Source of the DNA: Massilia sp. IC2-278
GTDB lineage: Bacteria > Pseudomonadota > Gammaproteobacteria > Burkholderiales > Burkholderiaceae_D
Length of the DNA stretch: 64,000 nt
NCBI RefSeq assembly: GCF_020708045.1
Contig: NZ_JAJFES010000002.1
Coordinates: 1-64,000 of the forward strand
Direction: 5' to 3'
The notes under the pieces are model-generated. The model did no database searches. It was given only the letters and a program-made list of their open reading frames with translations, and was not told the DNA's origin. Position 1 is the stretch's first letter; every line of letters starts with the position of its first letter. The position numbers were made by a program, and so were the translations under genes. Below are positions 18,455 through 29,300 of this stretch, piece by piece.

Positions 18455-18667
18455 ATGATCGTCTGTGTCTGCAACAACATCTCCGACCGTGAAATCCGCC
18501 AGGCCATCGACCTCGGCATCACCTCCGTGGCCGAGCTGCGCCAGGAGTTGGGCCTGGGCACCTGCTGTGGCAAATGCGTGAGCTATGCCCGCGAAGTCCT
18601 GAACGAACACATCGACAGCAAGACGACCGTTACCGAACTGAGTTTCCGCCCGGCCCAGCTGGCCTGA
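18455..18667 (+). CDS. bfd: Bacterioferritin-associated ferredoxin
   Basis: Bfd (70 residues) carries a [2Fe-2S] cluster and reduces the bacterioferritin core to release Fe(II). The four ligands are visible as MIVCVCNN at residues 4 and 6 and GTCCGKC near residues 37-41. It is followed by bfr after 97 bp. A GTGCCGG-T5-CCGGCAC hairpin at 18687-18705 lies between them but has its T-run in the loop, so it is not a normal terminator. The upstream Fur palindrome ends 41 bp before the start codon, which fits iron repression. Confidence 0.95.
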   Translation: MIVCVCNNISDREIRQAIDLGITSVAELRQELGLGTCCGKCVSYAREVLNEHIDSKTTVTELSFRPAQLA

Positions 18668-18764
18668 GCGTCGCCCGTCTCCGACCGTGCCGGTTTTTCC
18701 GGCACGCGCCGTCGCGCCCTTTGCTATGATGGCGGCAACCTCCACCAGAACAAGGCACACCATC

Positions 18765-19235
18765 ATGAAGGGCGATCCCAACGTCATTCGGCTGCTCAAC
18801 GCGCAGCTGACCAACGAACTCACGGCCATCAACCAGTACTTCCTGCACGCGCGGATGTACCGTCACTGGGGCTTCACCAAGCTCGGCAAGAAAGAGTACG
18901 ACGAATCGATCGGCGAAATGAAGCACGCCGACAAGCTGATCGACCGCATCCTGATGCTCGACGGCCTGCCGAACCTGCAAGCCCTGCACAAGATTCTGAT
19001 CGGCGAATCGACCCAGGAAATGCTGGAATGCGACCTGAAGCTCGAGCGCGGCGCCCAGATCACCGTCAAGGAAGGCATCGCCGCCTGCGAAGCCGCCGCC
19101 GACTACGTGTCGCGCGACTTGCTGCTGATGATCCTGGAAGACACCGAGGAACACATCGAGTGGCTGGAAACCCAGCTCGATTTGATCGTCAAGGTCGGTA
19201 TTCAGAACTACCTGCAGAGCCAGATGGGCGAGTAA
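18765..19235 (+). CDS. bfr: Bacterioferritin
   Basis: Bacterioferritin (156 residues) stores iron as a haem-containing 24-mer. The ferroxidase ligands fall at the expected places: Glu18 (LTNELTAINQY), Glu51 and His54 within SIGEMKHADKL, Glu94, and Glu127/His130 in EDTEEHIEWL. Met52, the haem ligand, is present. I chose the ATG at 18765 (MKGDPNVI), the standard N-terminus; the frame stays open upstream to 18687 without similarity. A TATGAT at 18724 is a possible own -10 element. It follows bfd, its reductase partner. Confidence 0.96.
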   Translation: MKGDPNVIRLLNAQLTNELTAINQYFLHARMYRHWGFTKLGKKEYDESIGEMKHADKLIDRILMLDGLPNLQALHKILIGESTQEMLECDLKLERGAQITVKEGIAACEAAADYVSRDLLLMILEDTEEHIEWLETQLDLIVKVGIQNYLQSQMGE

Positions 19236-19252
19236 GCTTTATCGGCATATAC

Positions 19253-19283
19253 AAACGGCGGGCCTGCGGGCTCGCCGTTTTTG
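19253..19283 (+). terminator. Rho-independent terminator of bfr
   Basis: AAACGGCGGGC and GCTCGCCGTTT pair with one mismatch around a CTGCGG loop and run into TTTTTG. The hairpin lies 17 bp after the bfr stop. Confidence 0.85.
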
Positions 19284-19339
19284 TTTGTGCAGCCGGCCTC
19301 GAATAACTCGCAGCCAGTCCGGAGTCATTGGCTCCAACC

Positions 19340-19481
19340 GTACGGTGGGCACTCTGTGCCCACGCGGAACGACGCGCTAACGCAACGCTTGTGCGGGCGT
19401 TGGCGTCCGATCACATGATGCGCATCGAAGAGAGCAGCCGTGACGCATGCTTCCGCGTGGGCACGGAGTGCCCACCCTACG
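19340..19481. repeat. BIME-like pair of REP units
   Basis: A left unit (19340-19370) with the hairpin GTGGGCAC-TCT-GTGCCCAC and a right unit (19452-19481) in inverse orientation enclose about 80 bp. The core differs from the 7429 copy by compensating changes (GGAC to GGGC with GTCC to GCCC), so the stem is conserved although the bases differ. No gene is visible between the units. Confidence 0.85.
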
Positions 19482-19495
19482 GTCACCGTCCCGGG

Positions 19496-21136
19496 CTACG
19501 GCTCCTGCGTCACCCACACCGGCGCCGACCACAGCACATTGCCATCGGCCTGCGTCACCTTCGCATAGTAAAAATGCGCACCCGGCGCCGGCGTGAAGGT
19601 CGTGGTCGCCTCGCTCGACAACTGCGTCACCACCCCGCCCCGCCCCGGCACGCCTTCCATGATCGCCACCGCCGCCACCCGCTTGCCGGTGACACTGGCG
19701 AAATTCGCCACCAGCGTCAACGGACCGCTGTTGCTGAAGCGCTCGCCCATCAGGTGCCCGTTCGCGCTCAAGACCAGTTGCGACCCCTTGTCCATGGTCG
19801 CAAACACCCGCCGCGCCTTCAACGCATCGATGAAACTGTCGCGGCCCAGGGCCACGCCGTTCGGAATCAAGACCCCGGTGCGGTTGCCGGAAGCCGTGCC
19901 CCAGTTGGCGCAGTGGTTGTCCTGGTTGGTGCTGAAGGCGACGTGAAAGCCCGCTTCCAACAGCTTGTTGCAGGCCCCTTCGAAATTGCTGCGCCGGGTT
20001 TCGCCTTCCTTGTCGTTGACCGAAAAAGCCGTGCTGTTGACCACCTCGCACAGCGCCATCGCCTCGTCGCCGTCCGCCGTGTAGCCGAGCGCGGCGCCGC
20101 CGGCCATGAACTGGCCGCTGGACGACGGATGATTGAATTGCCCGATCCAGCCGCGCTCGCGCATCAGGGTGTACAGGGCCGGGTAATCGCTGCGCGGCGT
20201 GAGCACATCGGCCAGCAATTCACCTTTGCCGTTCTTTTCCCAGCCCAGCAACTGGTCGCTGTTGAAGATGTTGATGTGGCCGCCCTTGTCGATCACGCCC
20301 CATTCCATGCCATACAGTGCCAGGAAGTCCGGATGGGCCGCGTTGTAGCTTGCTGCGGCCTCCAGCCCCTTGCGATAGAGCGCGCCGGGGACGGAGGCGT
20401 CGGCATCCTTGCCGGTGCCGGCCGAGCCGTCATACATGTGGTTGTGCTCGGACGTCATCAGGATGTCCAGCCCGTGCTTGTGCGCGTAGGCGTAGGCAGC
20501 CTCGGGACCGTAGGGCGCCTTCAAGGGTTCCTGCGCCCCCTTGCAGCTATCCAGGGCTGCGCCACCGTCGCTGTGATTGGTCTGGCTGTGCAGGTTGCCG
20601 AGATAGACGGTGTAGGGCAAGGCATCGAGCGCCGGTGCGGCGCCCAGCGTGCGGCCGATGGGCAGCGGCGCAAAGCGCGGCGTGCTGGGCGTTTGCGCCG
20701 GGCCGACTTCGATCTGCCAGCCCTGTTCATGCACGTCAGCGGACGGCGCCGTGCTGCCGGCATCGCGGCTGCCGGCGCGCAGGCGCACCTGGTAGAGACC
20801 GGCGGCGAGCTTGCCGGCGTCCAGGCCCGACCAGGGCACCTGCACCGACACCGGGTTATTGGCCAGCTTCGTCTGGCCCTGCCAGCGGCGCACCACCAGG
20901 CCGCTCGGCGCGATCAGCTCCAGCTGCCAGTCGACCAGTTGCGGTTGCTGGGCATTCGGGTAATCGAAGGCGAGCGTGAAGGTGCGCGCATCCGTTCGGC
21001 CTGAATCCGGGGCGCGATACGGCGCATGCAGGGTGGCTTCGAATTCGCTGTGTTCGTCGAGCACGGGCAGCGCCGAAGCGCAGCCCGACAGGATGGACAG
21101 GGCGACCAGAGAGAGGGGAAAGAGAGAGGTTTTCAT
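19496..21136 (-). CDS. CehA/McbA-like metallohydrolase lipoprotein
   Basis: This 546-residue protein starts with a lipoprotein signal (LVALSILSGCAS, lipobox Cys at residue 19). After a beta-sandwich-like region it has a PHP-type metal-dependent hydrolase domain from about residue 177. The segments NLHSQTNHSDG, ILMTSEHNHMYDG, YGMEWG, GHINIF, FNHPSSSG and FSTNQDNHC carry the His/Asp/Glu ligands. It resembles the CehA/McbA family, which includes carbamate and other ester hydrolases, but its natural substrate is unknown. A perfect 9-bp inverted repeat lies directly before the ATG, leaving no clear ribosome binding site. It stands alone between a REP pair and the ATP-grasp gene. Confidence 0.85.
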   Translation of the reverse strand: MKTSLFPLSLVALSILSGCASALPVLDEHSEFEATLHAPYRAPDSGRTDARTFTLAFDYPNAQQPQLVDWQLELIAPSGLVVRRWQGQTKLANNPVSVQVPWSGLDAGKLAAGLYQVRLRAGSRDAGSTAPSADVHEQGWQIEVGPAQTPSTPRFAPLPIGRTLGAAPALDALPYTVYLGNLHSQTNHSDGGAALDSCKGAQEPLKAPYGPEAAYAYAHKHGLDILMTSEHNHMYDGSAGTGKDADASVPGALYRKGLEAAASYNAAHPDFLALYGMEWGVIDKGGHINIFNSDQLLGWEKNGKGELLADVLTPRSDYPALYTLMRERGWIGQFNHPSSSGQFMAGGAALGYTADGDEAMALCEVVNSTAFSVNDKEGETRRSNFEGACNKLLEAGFHVAFSTNQDNHCANWGTASGNRTGVLIPNGVALGRDSFIDALKARRVFATMDKGSQLVLSANGHLMGERFSNSGPLTLVANFASVTGKRVAAVAIMEGVPGRGGVVTQLSSEATTTFTPAPGAHFYYAKVTQADGNVLWSAPVWVTQEP

Positions 21137-21159
21137 GATGCAATTTTTGCAATTGCATC
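21137..21159 (-). promoter_or_regulatory. Inverted repeat abutting the CehA-like start codon
   Basis: GATGCAATT and AATTGCATC form a perfect 9-bp stem with a 5-base loop, ending directly before the ATG at 21136. A stem-loop here would cover the ribosome binding region; it could also be a DNA operator. Confidence 0.6.
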
Positions 21160-21269
21160 ACCATTCCCTCTTGCGCTGGCAACAGAAACCCTTGCTACTT
21201 ATTCCAAACTTTTTGATAAAAGGACAATGTCACCTGAACAATAGCTCGTGGGCTATATACAGAAGCTAA

Positions 21270-22340
21270 TCAGGCCGCGCTCATCCAGCGATCCACCTGT
21301 TTCAACGGCAGGTTGATCCTGGCGCAGCCGATCTGGTCCGGCCGCACGTTCAGCTCGATCATACGCGGCCCATCGACGCCGATCGCCACGTCCACGCCGG
21401 CCACGTTCACGTGCGGGAAAGCCTGCAGCGCGCGCATCGCCACGTCCTGGCACTCGCGCCAGTAAGGCAGCTGCACGCCGCTGATCCGGCCGCCGGTGTC
21501 CGGGTGCACGTCCATCGTGTCGAGCGGATTCTTGGCATTCGCCGCATGGGTCAGCGTGCCGGTGGCGAGATCGACCGGGCAGAAGATGCCGCCGCTGCTG
21601 GTGTTGTCGACCAGGCTGCCCTTGCGCCCGACGCGCAGGAAGGCACCGGCGATGCGGCACTCGCCGCGCGCCTGGTACAGCCAGATGCGCAGGGTATTCA
21701 GAGAATTCGGGTGGATCGCCGCCAGCACCGGATGCTGGGGCAGGTAATGCTCGACGATGTAGCCGTCGCGGTTGCCGCCGGCCGCCTGCCACCATTCGGC
21801 CAGGGTCGTCACCGCGCCCGTAAACGGGTGCACGAACACCGGCTGCCCTGCCCGCTCCTCGACCTGGAAGGCAAAAAAGCCGGCGCCGCCATAGCCTTCC
21901 ACCAGCTTGAAGCAGATCTTCCGGCCCACCAGGCCGCGGCACAGGGCGTCGAGGTCAGCCAGGCTGCGCAGGGCGGTCCCATCGGCACGGGCTCCACGCT
22001 GCGGGTGGATGAAGCCGATGAATTCCGGGGTCGGCACGCCGACCAGTTGCAGGATCGCCTTTTCGATCACCTTGTGTTGCGAGCTCTTCTGGTAAGGGCG
22101 GCGGTTCCAGCGGTCGATGAACTCGTTGTACTCGTTCTTGTTCATGTGGGCCCGTTTGTCGGCAAACGGCACCGCCGTACGCCACCAGCGCGCCTGCAGG
22201 TAATAGCCGGGGCCGATACGGCGCACGAAAAACAGGTAGGCCATCTCGGCCAGCTGGCGCCAGAACGGCAGGTAAGGCTGGTCCGCCTTTCCGGCGCTCA
22301 GTTGCGCCCAGGCGCGGCGTATATCGTTGATGACTTGCAT
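21270..22340 (-). CDS. Sugar-transfer-associated ATP-grasp protein
   Basis: This 356-residue protein looks like the sugar-transfer-associated ATP-grasp family (Pfam ATPgrasp_ST), often found in exopolysaccharide or peptide-tailoring loci. Visible ATP-grasp features are GRKICFKLVEGYGGAGFFAF near residue 140, HPNSLNTLRIWLYQ near 220 and SLVDNTSSGGIFCPVD near 250. MIELNVRPDQIGCARIN near residue 335 supplies the Glu/Asn metal ligands. I prefer the ATG at 22340 over a TTG at 22370. No glycosyltransferase lies directly beside it, but the large beta-glucan synthase is nearby on the same strand. The substrate cannot be assigned. Confidence 0.82.
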   Translation of the reverse strand: MQVINDIRRAWAQLSAGKADQPYLPFWRQLAEMAYLFFVRRIGPGYYLQARWWRTAVPFADKRAHMNKNEYNEFIDRWNRRPYQKSSQHKVIEKAILQLVGVPTPEFIGFIHPQRGARADGTALRSLADLDALCRGLVGRKICFKLVEGYGGAGFFAFQVEERAGQPVFVHPFTGAVTTLAEWWQAAGGNRDGYIVEHYLPQHPVLAAIHPNSLNTLRIWLYQARGECRIAGAFLRVGRKGSLVDNTSSGGIFCPVDLATGTLTHAANAKNPLDTMDVHPDTGGRISGVQLPYWRECQDVAMRALQAFPHVNVAGVDVAIGVDGPRMIELNVRPDQIGCARINLPLKQVDRWMSAA

Positions 22341-22468
22341 GCTCAGTCCAGTGTGTCGGGGCCGGCGCAAAAGATGCCAACCGGAATTGCCATTATATTA
22401 TGCGATTCCGATATGCAATGCTCGTCCGTTACACACCGGCGCGGCGCCGGGAGGCATCGGAAATGGTG

Positions 22469-23323
22469 TCAGAAGTGGTATTCCGCGCGCACCATCGGCG
22501 TGCTGGCGCGCTGGCCGGCGCCGCCCGTGGTGGCACGCGTATTCCCGAACTTGTTGTTCCAGAACTGGTACTCGAGGCCGACGCGGAAGCGGTTTTTCGG
22601 CTGGCCGAAGTGGGCGCCGGCGTCGTACATCAGCGTCATGTCGAGATTGGTTTCGGCGCCGGTGCCGTTGCCGACCTCGTCACGCCCCTTGGCCGCGATG
22701 AAGTTCAGGTAACCCTCGAACGACAGGCGCTCGGCCACCGGAATGCCCCAGCTCGCGTTCAGCATGGCGTGGGTGTCGTAGGTGTAGCGCCCGTTCACGT
22801 TCGAGATCGGCGGGAAGGCGCCGCTCGGCGCATTCGATTCCTTCAGCAGCAGGATGCTGGTGGTGAGAAAACCCGGCACGTCCCACATCAGCGTCGGCCC
22901 GGCCACCAGCATGCGCTTGCGCGAGTTGTAGCCGACGTCGTTCTTGGTGTTCCAGTCGAAGCCGAAGGTGACGCCGACGCCCTTCACCGGGCCGTAGCGC
23001 AGCTCGCTGCCGCGCAGGGCGCCGATATCCAGCGTGTGGCGGTAGACCACGTAGGCTTCCTGGGCGCCTTCGGACTGGCCGAGCGAGGCCGGGTCGGTCT
23101 TGTCGGACTGCAGCAGGTCGACGTTGAAGTAGTTGCTGCCGTATTTGTAGCCGCTGGCATGGGTCAGCGCGAAGATGTGCTTCTTGATGTGTTCCGGGTT
23201 GTAGGGCTCGGCGAAGCGGGTGCCGTAGCGCCAGCTGATGGCCGTGTCGCTCCAGTCGGCGGCCTGGACGGCGCCGCCGGACAGCAGGATGGCGGCGCCG
23301 GCCGCCAGCGTGGTCTTCTTCAT
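22469..23323 (-). CDS. Outer-membrane beta-barrel protein (Tsx-like outer envelope protein)
   Basis: This 284-residue protein has a cleavable signal peptide (MKKTTLAAGAAILLSGGAVQA) and then alternating amphipathic strands. It ends in a terminal phenylalanine (VRAEYHF), the signature for Bam-assembled barrels. Features such as WRYGTRFAEPY and VTFGFDWNTKNDVGYN resemble the nucleoside-channel Tsx/outer-envelope family, but similarity is judged by eye. Its ATG overlaps the stop of the cyclic-glucan synthase gene by 4 bp (ATGA), so both proteins are made from one message. That coupling suggests a role in passage or handling of the glucan at the outer membrane, which is inference. Confidence 0.8.
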   Translation of the reverse strand: MKKTTLAAGAAILLSGGAVQAADWSDTAISWRYGTRFAEPYNPEHIKKHIFALTHASGYKYGSNYFNVDLLQSDKTDPASLGQSEGAQEAYVVYRHTLDIGALRGSELRYGPVKGVGVTFGFDWNTKNDVGYNSRKRMLVAGPTLMWDVPGFLTTSILLLKESNAPSGAFPPISNVNGRYTYDTHAMLNASWGIPVAERLSFEGYLNFIAAKGRDEVGNGTGAETNLDMTLMYDAGAHFGQPKNRFRVGLEYQFWNNKFGNTRATTGGAGQRASTPMVRAEYHF

Positions 23324-26300
23324 GTGATGGACTTCGATTGGGTTGGTTCGCATGCCGCCGCCATGGCGGGCCCGTGCCGGCGCGGCACCAGCAGCTCGAC
23401 GCGGTGGCGCTGGCCGTCGTCGGCCAGGTCCAGCACGTTGCCTTCGCGTTCCCGGCCATCGACCAGCAGCGCGCCCGCCTCGGCGAAGCGCACCTCGATC
23501 TCGTACACGGTACTGCGGTAGCGGTATTCCATGCGGAAGCCCGGCCAACCGCAAGGCAGCTGCGGCGCCAGCACCAACTGATCGCCGGCTTGCCCGGTCT
23601 TGCGCCCGCGCCGATGCGCATGGTCGCATTCGATGCCGAGCAGCGATTCGACGATCAGCCGGTACATCCAGCCAGCCGAGCCAGTGTACCAGCTCCCGCT
23701 GGCGCGTCCGATATGCGGCGCGGCGGCGGCGACGCTGCCTGCCGCGACATACGGCGCGAGCCGGTAGCGGTCCGCATCTTCGCGGGTCCGGGTCCGCTTC
23801 AGCGGATTGATCATGTCCAGCAGTGCCCAGGCGCGCTCGCCCTGCCCCAGGCGTGCAAAGGCCATCGCGGCCCAGGCCGCGGCCTGGTTCGACTGGCCGC
23901 CGTTCTCGCCCATGCCGGGCGGCCAGGCGCGGATGGCGCCGGGGTCGGGGCCGGCCCCGTCGAAAGGCGGGTCCAGCAGGCGCACCAGGCCGTCCTGCAC
24001 CAGGTGGGCGTCCAGCGCCGCCATGCCGCGCGCCGCCCGTTCCTCGCCCGCCACGCCGGACAGCACGGCCCAGCCCTGGGTGGCCGCGTCGATGCGGCCT
24101 TCCGCGTTGCCGTGCGAGCCGAGCGGCGCGCCGTCGTCGAAATAGCCGCGCCGGTACCATTCGCCGTCCCAGCCGTGCTCCTCGAGCCGGCCGGCCAGCA
24201 CCTGGCCCGCCGCGCGGCAGGTGGTGGCGAAGCCGAAGTCGGCGCGGCGCTCGGCCAGTTCGGCGAAGCGCGCCAGCACCTCGGCCATGAAGAACCCGAG
24301 CCAGACGCTCTCGCCCGCGCCCGCCGCGCCGACGCGGTCCAGGCCCTCGTTCCAGTCGCCGCTGCCGATCAGCGGCAGGCCGTGGGCGCCGAAGCGCAGG
24401 GCATGGCGGATCGCGCGAGCGCAGTGTTGGTACAGGCTGTCCTGGCCGTCCGACTGCGCGGGCGTGCCGACATACGATGCTTCTGCGTCCTGCAGGGCCG
24501 GGCCTTCCAGCCAGGGGATGGATTCGTCCAGCACGGCCATGTCGCCGCTGGCGGCAACGTAGCGGCAGGCGGCCAGCGGCAGCCAGAGGGAGTCGCTCGA
24601 GCAGCGCGTGCGCGCGCCGCGCAGGCCTGGCGGCTGCCACCAGTGCTGGACGTCGCCCTCGGCGAACTGGTGCGCCGCCGCCAGCAACAGCTGTTCGCGC
24701 AGCAGTTGCGGACGAACCTGGACCAGCGCCATTGCATCCTGCAGCCCCGCACTGAAACCCGTGAAACCCTGGCCCTCCTGGCTGCCCGCCCCCATGCGGC
24801 CGGCGATCAGCTGGTAGGGCAGCCAGCCGTTGACGAGCACGTCGAGCGCCGGGTCGGGCGTGGCGATGCGCAGCACGCCCAGGGTCGTGCACCAGTGCTC
24901 GCGCAGCTTGTCCAGGGCCGCGCCAGCCGCCGCCACGCCGCGGTGCCGCTGCACGAGTTCGCCCACGCTGTGAACGCCGGCGCCGGCGCCGAGCATGAAC
25001 ACCAGTTCCTTCTGCTCGCCCGGCTGCAGCTCGAACACGGCCTGCAGGGCGGCGCAGGGGTCGAGGCCGGCGCCAAGCGCCCCGGACAGGCCGGCACGCA
25101 TCATGGCTGCCGGCCGCATCGGGTTGCGCCCGCGGCCGATGAACTCGATGCGGTCGCAGGTAAAGGCGGCGTTGCCGGCATCGAGGTGGAAGAAGGCGGC
25201 GCCAGGGCTGTCGGCATCCTGGGCGAACAGGGCGCCGCTGGCCTCGTCGCGCCCGGTCAGCACCTGCACGCGGGATGCGCCGGGCGCCCATTCGACATAG
25301 CCGGTCAGCGACAGGCGGCGTGGCACGCTGCTGTCGTTGCGCAACCTGAACACGCTGTACTTGAGCGGCGCGTCGAGCGGCACGAAGCTGGTGAGTTCGG
25401 AATGGATGCCCTGCGCCGTGTGCTCGAAGACGCTGTAGCCGAAACCGTGGCGCGTGGTGTACGCGCCGCCGGACGGCGCGGGCAAGGCGGTGGGCGACCA
25501 GAACACGCCGCTGTGCTCGTCACGCAGGTAAAAGGCTTCGCCGGCGGCGCCACGCAGCGGGTCCGTATGCCGGGGCGTGAGTTGCAAGGCCGGCGCATCG
25601 GTGCGCCAGGTGCAGGCAGCCCCGCTTTCCGACACCACCGAGCCGAAGTGCTGGTTCGCCAGCACGTTCGTCCACGGCGCCGGCGTATGCTGGCCCGGCC
25701 CGGTGCGGATCCAGTATTCGCGGCCGTCGGCGCTGAAGCCGCCGATGCCGTTGTCCAGCAGCAGTGGCTGCTCATGTACCCCCTGTGGCTGCGGTGTGCG
25801 CACGCTCCAGGCATCGGGATGCGGGTCGGGTTGCAGGGCGGGCGGCAGCGTGGTCCTGACCGTCTCCGCGCGGCGCAGCTGGTCGCGCAGGCTGCCGCCG
25901 CCGTCCTTTAGCACGACGCTGGCCGCCGCCTGCAGCGCCGCCAGTTCTTCCGGCGCCAGCTGGCCGACCGCGAACACGTACACGCCGCCGGGGCAACCGA
26001 TTGCCTGCGCATCGACACGCGACGCCACCAGGTTCCTGGCCTGGTCGTGCAAGGCCTCATCCGTGCCGTCCAGCCAGAGCACGAGGTCGGCCTGCAGGCC
26101 TTTCAGGCGCCACCAGGCATGGGCCTGCAGCAGCTGGTAAGCAAGGTCCAGATTCGCCGCGTCCCCGATGCTGGCCAGGACCAGGGGATGCGCACCGGCG
26201 ATGCCGCAGCGCTGCAATGCTGCGCGGCTTGCTCCATTGGGGGCGATGGCCGGCCCGGCGCGCAGCGCGCGCTGCGGATACAGCCGCTGTGGATACAGCA

Positions 26301-29300
26301 GGAAGCCGGCCAGGCGCGCATACAGCTCGGCCTCGGCTTCGCTGGCGTCGAGCTGGCGCAGCCGGGCCTGGTTCCAGGTCCAGGCCAGGTCAGGAACGGC
26401 GTCGGCCGCATCGCGCTCGCGGTAGGTCTCCACCAGGCGCAGGGCAGCCTCGCGTGTCCCGGCGGCGCCCAGCACCAGGTCGGCCGTGGCTTCTTCGCCA
26501 GGCGCCAGCGCCAGCACGCGCCGGATCGCGACGGCCGGCTCGGGCACGAAGCCGGCATGGCCGCCGAGGGCGCCGCCGGCAAGCACGGCGGCTGGCAGCC
26601 CGTGGCCGGCGCCGGGTCCAAGAAAATCGGCGCGGCTGGTCTCGAAGGAGGCGCCGGCGCCGCCGTCGGTCCGCATCAGGTGCAGCAGCCAGGGCGTTTG
26701 CTCGCCCTCTTCGCGCGGACGGCGCGTGCACAGGATGGCGCCGTGATCGGCCAGGATCTCGCTCTGCACGAAGACCGGGGCGGCTGCAGCATCGGCCGCG
26801 GCCGGCGCCAGCGCCACCTCCGCGTAGCTCGTCAGCTCGATCGTGCGCGCCCGGCCGGAGACGTTGCGGATGCGCAGGCGGCGCAGCATGACGTCGTCTT
26901 CCGGCGCCACCGCGATTTCGGCTGAGAGTTCGATGCCGTGGTCGCGCCGGCGCAGCATCACGCTCTCTTGCGCGAAGACGGCCTCGTACTGCTCGGGTTC
27001 GGCCAGCGCCGGCCGCCAGGCATCGGTCCAGACCGCGCCGCTATCCGCATCGCGCAGATAGCAGACCAGGCCGCCCTCCTCGCCCGCCGCATCGGCACGC
27101 CATTGCGTCAGGTCGCAATCGTGCCAGCGCTGCCGGCCGGCGCCGTCGCCCGTCACGAGCGCGTGGTAGCGCCCGTTCGACAGCAGCTGCACCTGCGGCA
27201 GGGCCGCGCCCGGACGCGTGAGCGAACGGGCCGGCGGCGGCGTGCGCACGGCGCCGGTCTCGTGGCTGGCCGCCCTGAAGGCGCCGCTTGCGGGTACGCG
27301 CTCCTGCAGCAGCGGCAGCGCCGCCCGGCAGCGCGGGTCGGCCGCGAAGCGCTGCCGCATCGGGCCGCCGTGCAGCAGGCAGGACAGCGCCAGCAGGCCC
27401 ATGCCCTGGTGCCGCGCCGTAAAGGCGCGCACCACGGCCTGGCGCCGGCCGCGCGGCAGGCGGGCCGTGGTGCAGTCGAGCGCCTCGTAGAAACCGTATT
27501 CGCCCAGGCAGCCCAGCTGCGCCAGGCGTTCCAGGTTGGCGCATGCCGCCTCCGGCTCCACCATCAGGCCCAGCATCGCCGCGTAGGGCGCCGCCACCAG
27601 GTCTTCGTCCAGGCCGCGGCGCAGGCCCATACCCGGCGCGCCAAAGGCGCGGTGCTCGTAGTGCAGCGCGGCGTCGACGGCGTGGCAGCCGGATGCGGCC
27701 ATCCCCCAGGGCAGGCCGTAGCGGCGCGCCTGCTCGGCCTGGACCCGTACCGCCGCGCGGCAGCTGCGCTCGAGCAGGGTGCCGTCCCAGGAGGGCATGA
27801 CCAGCAGCGGCGCCAGGTACTCGTCCAGCCCGCCGTGCCAGGACAGCAGCAACTGCTCCCTGCCGACAAAGGCCAGCGGGCGGCCCAGCGCTTGCCAGTG
27901 CGACTGCGGCAGCTGGCCCCCGGCGATGCCGAGGAAGCTGGCCAGGCGCGCCTCGGACGCCAGCAGCGCATGACTTTCGCTGTCCAGGCGCTCCTCGGCG
28001 ACGTGGTAGCCGCTTGCCAGCAGGCCCAGGTTGCGCCGGTACAGGAAGCCGAAGTCCATGGCGCCGAACACGCGCGCCTGGCCCGCCAGCGCGGCGATCT
28101 CGTCCAGCCGTGCGCGCGCCGCGGCCACGCCTTCTTCCACCAGGGCTGCCAATGCACGTGCAGAATCGCCACCAGCGGCGGGCTGCGTGAAAGCGGCCAG
28201 TTCGCGCAGCGTCGGGATGCGCGTCAGGCTGGCGTCGAGCACGTATTCGTGCACCGCGCGCATCCACGGCGCCAGCGCCAGCAGGTCGGCCTGGGCCGCG
28301 CGGCACTCGCCGTCCAGGCGTTCGCACCAGGTGCGCAGGAGCGGGTCGGCATCTTCAGGCAGGGCCGCGCACAGCGCCGCGGTGGCGCCGGCGGCGGCGC
28401 CCAGGCAATCGGCCAGGCCCGGCAGGGTGTCGGCGTTGCGGCAGCCTGCAGGGCCGAGCGCCGTGCGGCAGGCCGCCAGCGCCGCGCCGCATGCAGCCTG
28501 CGCCTGCGGCATGTCCTCGATCACCTGCAGCGTGGCGCGTGCGCCGGCGAGAAGGCGCACGCCGGCGATCGGCTGGTCGGCCAGCTGTTCCAGGCCCACG
28601 GCCAGGGTCAGCAGGTGGCCGGCCAGGCTGCCGCTTTGCTCCGTCGAGATGTAGGCCGGCTGCAGCGGCGCCAGGGTGCGCGTGTCGTACCCGTCGTAGA
28701 AATGGCCGCGGTGGCGTTCGAGCAGCGCCATGCTGTCGAAACAGGCGCGCACCCGCGCCAGCAAGGCCGAGGCCGGAATGAAGCCGAAGTCCCAGGCCGC
28801 CAGGCTGGCCAGCAGCCCGAGGCCGATGGCGCCTGGCGAGGTACGCGGCGCCACCATCGTGTGCGGGTGTTCCTGCAGGCTGTCGGGCGGCAGCCAGTTG
28901 TGCTGCGGGCCGGCCTGGGTTTCGAAGAAGCTCCAGGTGCGGCGCGCGAGCCGGGCCAGGAACAGGGTCTGCGCCTCCGCCAGGCGAGGCGTGCGGCGCA
29001 CGGCGGGCAGGCTGACCCACCAGGCCAGGACCGGCGACAGGAACCACAGCAGCAGCAAGGGCGCCGCGGCGAACAGCGCGAACGGATGGGCAAAGGTCAG
29101 CAGCAGCGCGGTGCCCACCGCCAGCGCCGGGGCGAACCACATGTTGCGCCAGTTCGCCTCCAGGTCGAGGCTGGAGCGCGCCAGGCTGGGGGCCTTCCAT
29201 TCCAGCAGCCGGCGCCGCGAGACCAGCATGCGCCAGCCGCTGCGCCCGATCGCATCCAGGCTGTACCAGGCTTCGTGCGGCAGGAAGGCGGTGCGCATCA

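Noticed and set aside
18687..18705. Hairpin between bfd and bfr as a terminator.
   Set aside because: The T-run is in the loop and none follows the stem, so it is unlikely to terminate.
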